Assembly: GCA_934678955.1 (NCBI GenBank)
Contig: CAKUSI010000217.1
Location: 1-6,481, forward strand
Direction of reading: 5' to 3'
Origin: an uncultured Austwickia sp.
Lineage (GTDB): Bacteria > Actinomycetota > Actinomycetes > Actinomycetales > Dermatophilaceae
DNA length: 6,481 nucleotides
The notes under the pieces were generated by a model. That model saw only the letters and a list, made by a program, of their open reading frames with translations, was not told the DNA's origin and made no database searches. The number at the start of each line of letters is the position of its first letter. Position 1 is the first letter of the stretch. A program made the translations under genes and the position numbers. Positions 5,686 to 6,481 of this stretch are shown here, in pieces.

Positions 5686-6481
5686 TCAGAGCGCTGGCCG
5701 GCCCGCGCCGCGGCCTGGGTCTGGGGCGGTGCGGCGGGCGGCCGACTGATATGCCGGCGGGAGCTGGTACGCCGCTGGCGTCGGGTCGAGCATCGCTTCG
5801 ACATCTCCGACGCTCGTGGTGACTTCTGCGAGGCCTTCGGCGAGGAGCCGGTGGCAGCCGGCTGAGTTCGCGGAGGTGATCGGCCCAGGGATCGCGCCGA
5901 GCTGGCGGCCGAGTTCGTAGGCGGCGACCGCGACCCGGAGGCTTCCCGACCGTGCCCCGGCTTCCGGGATCACCGTCGCGGCGGAGAGGGCAGCGAGCAG
6001 ACGCGAACGTGCCTCGAACCGGCCCTTCGTCGGCGCATATCCTGGCGCGGCCTCGGAAAGGAGGAGGCCACCCTGATCGGTGATGCGGCGGAACAGGTCA
6101 TCGTGCGCCTGCGGATACGGCCGATCCAGGCCACCCGCGAGCACCGCGATCGTAGATGCCGAACGCGCAGTGAGGGCGGCGCGGTGGGCTTCGGCGTCGA
6201 TGCCGTAGGCGCCGCCCGAGACGAGGATGCGCGGCGACGCTGCGAGCTGCCACGCGAACTCACGAGTGACCTGCACCCCATAGCCGGTGGCGGCGCGGGC
6301 GCCGGTGATCGTCACCCGGGACGAGAGCGAGGCGGTGAGCAGTTCCGGGTTGCCCTTCGCCCACAGCGCCAGCGGTGCGGCGTGGCCGAGGTCTGCGAGG
6401 GCTGTGGGCCAGCCGGGGCGGTGCGGGGTGAGGATGCGCAGGCCGTGGCGCTCGGTCAGGCCGAGCAGCTCATCTGTGAGC
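5686..6481 (-). CDS. dprA: DprA/Smf-family DNA-processing protein, N-terminus beyond the window
   Basis: The frame stays open to the window edge, giving 264 visible residues; a GTG at 6313-6315 is internal, not the start. DprA proteins bind single-stranded DNA and load RecA on it during uptake. Upstream of that GTG the typical lead-in is readable (LTPHRPGWPTALADLGHAAP, then LALWAKGNPELL). Next come the Rossmann-like core motifs: VTITGARAATGYG (56-68), SGGAYGIDAEAH (88-99), AVLAGGLDRPYP (112-123), LLLSEAAPGYAPTKGRFEAR (139-158), ARSGSLRVAVAAYELGR (176-192) and AIPGPITSANSAGCHRLL (196-213). GAR replaces the usual GSR, and RSR the usual RNR. After the core only about 40 residues remain, Pro/Ala/Arg-rich, with no winged-helix domain. 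It is the first visible gene of the minus-strand block, which points to DNA handling during transfer. Chromosomal dprA usually sits in a topA/rnhB/YifB setting, not here. Confidence 0.9.
   Translation of the reverse strand, partial: LTDELLGLTERHGLRILTPHRPGWPTALADLGHAAPLALWAKGNPELLTASLSSRVTITGARAATGYGVQVTREFAWQLAASPRILVSGGAYGIDAEAHRAALTARSASTIAVLAGGLDRPYPQAHDDLFRRITDQGGLLLSEAAPGYAPTKGRFEARSRLLAALSAATVIPEAGARSGSLRVAVAAYELGRQLGAIPGPITSANSAGCHRLLAEGLAEVTTSVGDVEAMLDPTPAAYQLPPAYQSAARRTAPDPGRGAGRPAL

Larger units (their letters stand above)
170..6481. mobile_element. Integrative, probably conjugative element, left end and part of the body
   Basis: An intact tyrosine integrase, an excisionase-like gene and a repeat array lie next to a housekeeping gene (nrdF). 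Immediately after them come a coupling ATPase, SSB, DUF4913-type and DprA-type genes. Together this is the content expected of an actinobacterial integrative and conjugative or mobilisable element. The left boundary is somewhere between 91 and about 225; 170, just past the nrdF terminator, is a working choice. The right end is outside the window. Without a visible relaxase or VirB4 it cannot be said whether the element is self-transmissible. Confidence 0.65.

Noticed and set aside
5553..5804. 83-codon minus-strand frame spanning the dprA end and the spacer
   Set aside because: It overlaps both neighbours out of frame, has an Arg/Ser/Pro-rich shadow composition and no ribosome site.
1..6481. 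CRISPR array, tRNA or rRNA genes, insertion sequence
   Set aside because: No regular repeat-spacer pattern, tRNA-like cloverleaf, rRNA sequence or DDE-type transposase was seen on either strand.

Overview
The window is GC-rich DNA with actinobacterial features: GGAGG-type ribosome binding sites, frequent GTG starts and 4-base gene overlaps. The 3' end of nrdF it carries ends in a tail like the EDDDWDF tail known from mycobacterial NrdF. A Microbacteriaceae-like host is my guess from protein style only; no marker gene settles it. I read the window as one end of an integrative and probably conjugative element lying just downstream of the chromosomal nrdF gene.

Layout: (1) 1-90, the last 29 codons of nrdF, plus strand, followed by a strong intrinsic terminator (127-169). 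(2) 91-454, a gene-free stretch. Besides the terminator it holds three pairs of short GTGGCACG-type repeats spaced about one helical turn apart, which I interpret as integrase arm-type binding sites. (3) 455-2024, plus strand: a tyrosine recombinase with all six catalytic positions visible, then a small helix-turn-helix protein of the excisionase type. (4) 2031-2067, a perfect 13-bp stem with T runs on both strands, serving two convergent gene blocks. (5) 2107-6481, minus strand, a compact operon read right to left: a DprA/Smf-type ssDNA-binding protein (its N-terminus lies beyond the window), an unrecognised 177-aa two-part protein, a VirD4/TraG-type coupling ATPase, a single-stranded DNA-binding protein and a DUF4913-type protein.

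The plus-strand block would integrate and excise the element. The minus-strand block looks like the DNA-handling part of a conjugation system: an ATPase that pumps a DNA strand at the membrane, surrounded by two proteins whose families bind single-stranded DNA (SSB and DprA). No relaxase, mating-pair ATPase (VirB4) or replication protein is inside the window; if present they lie further right. The most interesting points are the repeat array beside the integrase start, the placement next to nrdF, the element-borne short DprA linked to SSB and the coupling protein, and the unrecognised 177-aa protein translationally coupled to the ATPase.
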